Shown in pieces: positions 4,687 to 7,100 of a stretch of 7,100 bases of DNA. The DNA comes from Oscillospiraceae bacterium (GTDB lineage: Bacteria > Bacillota > Clostridia > Oscillospirales > Oscillospiraceae), in NCBI GenBank assembly GCA_020025175.1, contig JAHHSM010000089.1:1-7100 (forward strand), written 5' to 3'. Positions within the stretch are counted from its first letter, which is position 1. Each line of letters opens with the position of its first letter. The notes under the pieces are model-generated. The model was given only the letters and a program-made list of their open reading frames with translations. It ran no database searches and had not been told where the DNA came from. Both the position numbers and the translations under genes were made by a program.

Positions 4687-6792
4687 CTAAAGTAATTTTA
4701 GCGCCTTTGCCTGCAGTACAGCGGACAATAAAAATTGTTTTTCTGATCCATCATCAAAGAGGATTATAATCAAATCATTCTCTCTATATTTTACTGTTCC
4801 CTGACCGTAAGCTTTATGTCTTACCTTCCGACCCGGAATATAGTCCTTGATTGCCCAGTGTGATTTTCCAGATTGCGTTGGAGAGCGATAAACACTGGAA
4901 GAACTTTTAAGCTGTGTCTGCTTAGAATAAGTATGGATGGATTGCTGTTCCCTTATATCTATATCTTTTTTTCCGAAAACACTATCAGAAAATTGGGATA
5001 TGCAGGAGTTGTTTTTGAAAGTAAATATAGACAACTCCTTTTTTGCACGTGTCATAGCAACATAAAATATTCTGCGTTCTTCATCGAGATCTACATCATC
5101 TCCTGTTTTTGGTGAAATGCCATCTATGATATCCATTAAAATAACGCGGTCATATTCAAGACCTTTACTTGAGTGAATTGTTGATAAAATAAAGTTGCAG
5201 TTTTGTGGGGAAATTTTTTGTGTGATAATCGTTCGTAATTCTTCCAACCGCATCAAAAGATGGACTGGATTAGGTTCTTGTGCACCCAAAGCTTCTAAAA
5301 TCTGTAAGCGGCCGGTGTCCGCTTTGCGTGTCTGCAAATACTCATTGTATCCCATAAAATGTGAAATTCGATAAATCGCTTTATCCGCTCTTTCGTTCTG
5401 CATATTTATTAAATGCGTTTTTAAGGCTTTGCATTTGGAACGAGTCCATTCAGAAAGCGTGCTGTCACTGCACAGCAAATCAAAAAGAGAGCGTGTGCCA
5501 CCACTTCTCTTGATAGCAGATTCAGCAGCAATTCTGGTAATGCCGGCACAGAATTTATAATAAATATGCAGAAAAATATCACAATTTGTTTGATCTTGAG
5601 AAAAACGGATGATGTCCGAAATATCTTGTGTGATACGATGCGTAAAAAAGCTGCCATCCATTTGTCTACAACGGTATGGAATACCCTGCCGTTCCAGAAG
5701 GTCGATCAACGGCAAGGCGCAATCGTTTTCTCGATAGAGAACAGCAGTTTCGCGGTCACAGGTTTTTGCAGTCGATAAAAGATAGGCATATTGCCCTTTA
5801 CGAGCATATACAGAAAGTTCCTGCACCTCCCTGCCACATCCTTTTGCTGAATACATGTGCTTTGGATGGCGACTCTCATTCTGTTGAATAAACTTATCTG
5901 AGGCTGCAACAATCTGTTTTGTGGAGCGATAATTCTGCTCCATCAGCAAAACCTTTGCATGATCATAAACATGTTCAAATTCTAATAGTGCTTCAGGATA
6001 GGCAGCGCGGAAACCATAAATGCTTTGATCTTCATCACCAACCATAAAAAGATTCCCCCTGCTGCCAACAAGAAGTTCGATAATTTTATGCTGGATTTTT
6101 GAGGTATCCTGTGCTTCGTCTACGCAGATATATTGGTACTGACTTTGAAACAACTTTAAAACTTGTGGAAATTTGCGCAAGATTTGATATGCATAAACCA
6201 TTTGATCATCATAATCCATTCTGCACTGCTCTTTTAAGATTTTGTTGTACTCCCAGTAAATTTCCGGAAAACCAGGGAGCATCTCTGCAAGCGCCCCAAT
6301 TTCATCAGAAGACAACATTTGATTTTTGGCGTAAGTGATCATCGTTCGCACTGCTTTAATTTCGCTCTCTGTCGGAAACTCTCGCAGTACTTTTCTGTAT
6401 ATCTCACCAATCAGATTAGATAATTCTTTTTCATCGCTGATTAAAGAAAATGCTTGACGATTCAAATGACGCTCATAGGTGCGGATAATGCGTGCAGATA
6501 CACCATTGATCGTTCGAAACTCTAAACGTCTACCCATTTTCTCACCAAAAAGAGTGGTGAAGCGACTGCGCATATCCCTTGTCGCAGCTACTGTATAAGT
6601 CATTGTTAAAATTGATTCAGGCAGTACACCACATCCGAATACCATATAACCAAGACGAGTGACCAATACGGTCGTTTTTCCGCTTCCCGGAACAGCGAGC
6701 AATAGTGTACAGCCATTCACCGCTTGTACAGCCTTTTCCTGCTGTGTATTGAGTTGAACTTGGTATTGCTTTTTAAATGTTTCGTATGTCAT
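4687..6792 (-). CDS. UvrD/PcrA-like superfamily 1 ATP-dependent DNA helicase
   Basis: This 701-residue protein is a predicted 3'-to-5' DNA translocase/helicase for repair or replication. All SF1A motifs are present: Q motif LNTQQEKAV (14-22), Walker A AVPGSGKTT (33-41), motif Ia TMTYTVAA (63-70), motif II VDEAQDT (224-230), motif III VGDEDQSIYGFR (251-262), motif IV EQNYRST (285-291), motif V TIHSSKGLEYD (538-548) and motif VI RRIFYVAMTRAKKEL (573-587). A Ser-rich linker (about 612-645) leads to a C-terminal Tudor-like domain, VRHKAYGQGTVKY (657-669), like the RNA-polymerase-binding tail of PcrA. The region from motif IV to motif V (the 2B area) seems shorter than in PcrA. The usual TfHsf segment reads TINGVS (94-99), losing the His. 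It is likely a PcrA-related paralogue and not PcrA itself. The ATG at 6792 has only a weak GGGA site 8 nt upstream. It is monocistronic, with its own terminator. Confidence 0.93.
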   Translation of the reverse strand: MTYETFKKQYQVQLNTQQEKAVQAVNGCTLLLAVPGSGKTTVLVTRLGYMVFGCGVLPESILTMTYTVAATRDMRSRFTTLFGEKMGRRLEFRTINGVSARIIRTYERHLNRQAFSLISDEKELSNLIGEIYRKVLREFPTESEIKAVRTMITYAKNQMLSSDEIGALAEMLPGFPEIYWEYNKILKEQCRMDYDDQMVYAYQILRKFPQVLKLFQSQYQYICVDEAQDTSKIQHKIIELLVGSRGNLFMVGDEDQSIYGFRAAYPEALLEFEHVYDHAKVLLMEQNYRSTKQIVAASDKFIQQNESRHPKHMYSAKGCGREVQELSVYARKGQYAYLLSTAKTCDRETAVLYRENDCALPLIDLLERQGIPYRCRQMDGSFFTHRITQDISDIIRFSQDQTNCDIFLHIYYKFCAGITRIAAESAIKRSGGTRSLFDLLCSDSTLSEWTRSKCKALKTHLINMQNERADKAIYRISHFMGYNEYLQTRKADTGRLQILEALGAQEPNPVHLLMRLEELRTIITQKISPQNCNFILSTIHSSKGLEYDRVILMDIIDGISPKTGDDVDLDEERRIFYVAMTRAKKELSIFTFKNNSCISQFSDSVFGKKDIDIREQQSIHTYSKQTQLKSSSSVYRSPTQSGKSHWAIKDYIPGRKVRHKAYGQGTVKYRENDLIIILFDDGSEKQFLLSAVLQAKALKLL

Positions 6793-6831
6793 AAAATATT
6801 CCCGTTTCTTGTGCGTAATTGCGTAATACTG

Positions 6832-6860
6832 TGTATAGACTTATTTTAATGCGACTTTAA
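6832..6860 (-). promoter_or_regulatory. Weak candidate sigma-A promoter of the helicase gene
   Basis: On the minus strand TTAAAG (6860-6855), 17 bp and TATACA (6837-6832) give a loose -35/-10 pair about 40 bp before the helicase start. Only some positions match consensus, and the -35 box lies inside the dehydrogenase remnant. A low level of expression would be in keeping with the poor ribosome-binding site. Just downstream is a tandem 8-mer, GCGTAATT/GCGTAATA (read on the plus strand, 6813-6828), of unknown meaning. Confidence 0.3.
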
Positions 6861-6993
6861 GAACATAATCCCCGTGGTTTTCGGGGAGCTCATACGCTTT
6901 TTCCATCCCCTTTAATACATAAATATGGGTGATTAAAGGTGCCGTATCAATTTTGCCTTGTGCAGTCAAATCCATAACCCATGCACAAACACA
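6841..6993 (-). pseudogene. C-terminal remnant of a zinc-type medium-chain alcohol dehydrogenase
   Basis: Read leftward, the frame gives 50 residues ending at TAA (6843-6841), with VMDLTAQGKIDTAPLITH, an EKAYELPEN stretch and a final DYVLKVALK. The GKID-x-PLITH segment and the Lys-Val ending are typical of the C-terminus of zinc-dependent medium-chain dehydrogenases such as butanediol or threonine dehydrogenases. The frame is closed by TGA (6996-6994) just upstream, and no continuation of the family is apparent in the other two frames before the window ends. The N-terminal catalytic and nucleotide-binding domains are thus missing here, because of a frameshift, a deletion or a breakpoint. It stops 48 bp before the helicase start with no terminator between. 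Confidence 0.7.
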
Positions 6994-7100
6994 TCAGAAA
7001 ATGCTTTTGCATGAAGACAGTGCGGTATTCATCTTATTCGCGTATAATAATTCTTATAAATAATTGAATTGCAATATATATAAAGTAAAAATACTTTTCA
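6994..7100. other. AT-rich stretch without a recognisable gene
   Basis: The last 107 bases are AT-rich, especially 7041-7100, and carry stops in all frames on both strands. A 12-codon frame (minus strand, ATG near 7032, ending at the TGA at 6994) has no recognisable content. If the dehydrogenase once extended here, its sequence has been replaced or deleted. No terminator or clear promoter is seen. Confidence 0.5.

Noticed and set aside
6813..6828. The tandem 8-mer GCGTAATT/GCGTAATA as an iteron or CRISPR-like repeat
   Set aside because: There are only two short imperfect copies and no spacers or further units, so chance is sufficient to explain it.
6870..6886. CCCCG...CGGGG inverted repeat as a terminator before the helicase
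   Set aside because: It lies inside the conserved dehydrogenase coding sequence, has a short 5-bp stem and is not followed by a T-tract on the minus strand.
6994..6996. The TGA in the dehydrogenase frame as a selenocysteine codon
   Set aside because: The position lies near the C-terminus of a medium-chain dehydrogenase, where no selenocysteine is known, no SECIS-like hairpin is evident, and the sequence upstream shows no family resemblance.

Overview
The window looks like chromosomal DNA from a low-to-moderate-GC, endospore-forming member of the Clostridia. The main reasons are a CotJ spore-coat locus and a CwlD-like cortex amidase, both sporulation functions, together with strong AGGAGG ribosome-binding sites and compact intrinsic terminators. 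An Oscillospiraceae/Ruminococcaceae-type host is a plausible guess, but it rests on general resemblance and not on a diagnostic marker.

Layout. Positions 1-163 carry a consensus sigma-A promoter and a leader with an inverted repeat. They lead into the only plus-strand gene, a Xer-type tyrosine recombinase (164-1168). It meets a leftward operon head-on across a strong hairpin (1177-1215). That operon is a CwlD-like N-acetylmuramoyl-L-alanine amidase (2631-3368) followed by radA (1262-2644); the two reading frames overlap by 14 bp. Next on the minus strand, behind an intrinsic terminator (3421-3456), is the spore-coat pair. The first gene is a single ORF that fuses CotJA-like and CotJB-like domains (4056-4529). 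The second is cotJC (3463-4056), which overlaps it by one base. A mother-cell sigma-K/sigma-E-like promoter lies upstream (4579-4607). A second terminator (4627-4656) separates this from a large UvrD/PcrA-like SF1 helicase (4687-6792, minus strand). The right edge holds the C-terminal remnant of a zinc-type medium-chain alcohol dehydrogenase (6841-6993), cut off by an in-frame stop and followed by AT-rich sequence with no visible gene.

How the genes relate. Two transcription units serve the spore: the CotJ coat proteins and the CwlD-like cortex amidase. Three genes serve DNA maintenance: the Xer recombinase, RadA and the UvrD-like helicase. The amidase-radA overlap physically links a sporulation enzyme with a recombination and repair protein. 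I see no CRISPR array, transposon, phage module or tRNA. I also see no convincing undescribed system. The most distinctive points are the CotJA-CotJB fusion with a possible internal CotJB start, the amidase-radA coupling, and the unusual motif residues and Tudor-like tail of the helicase.
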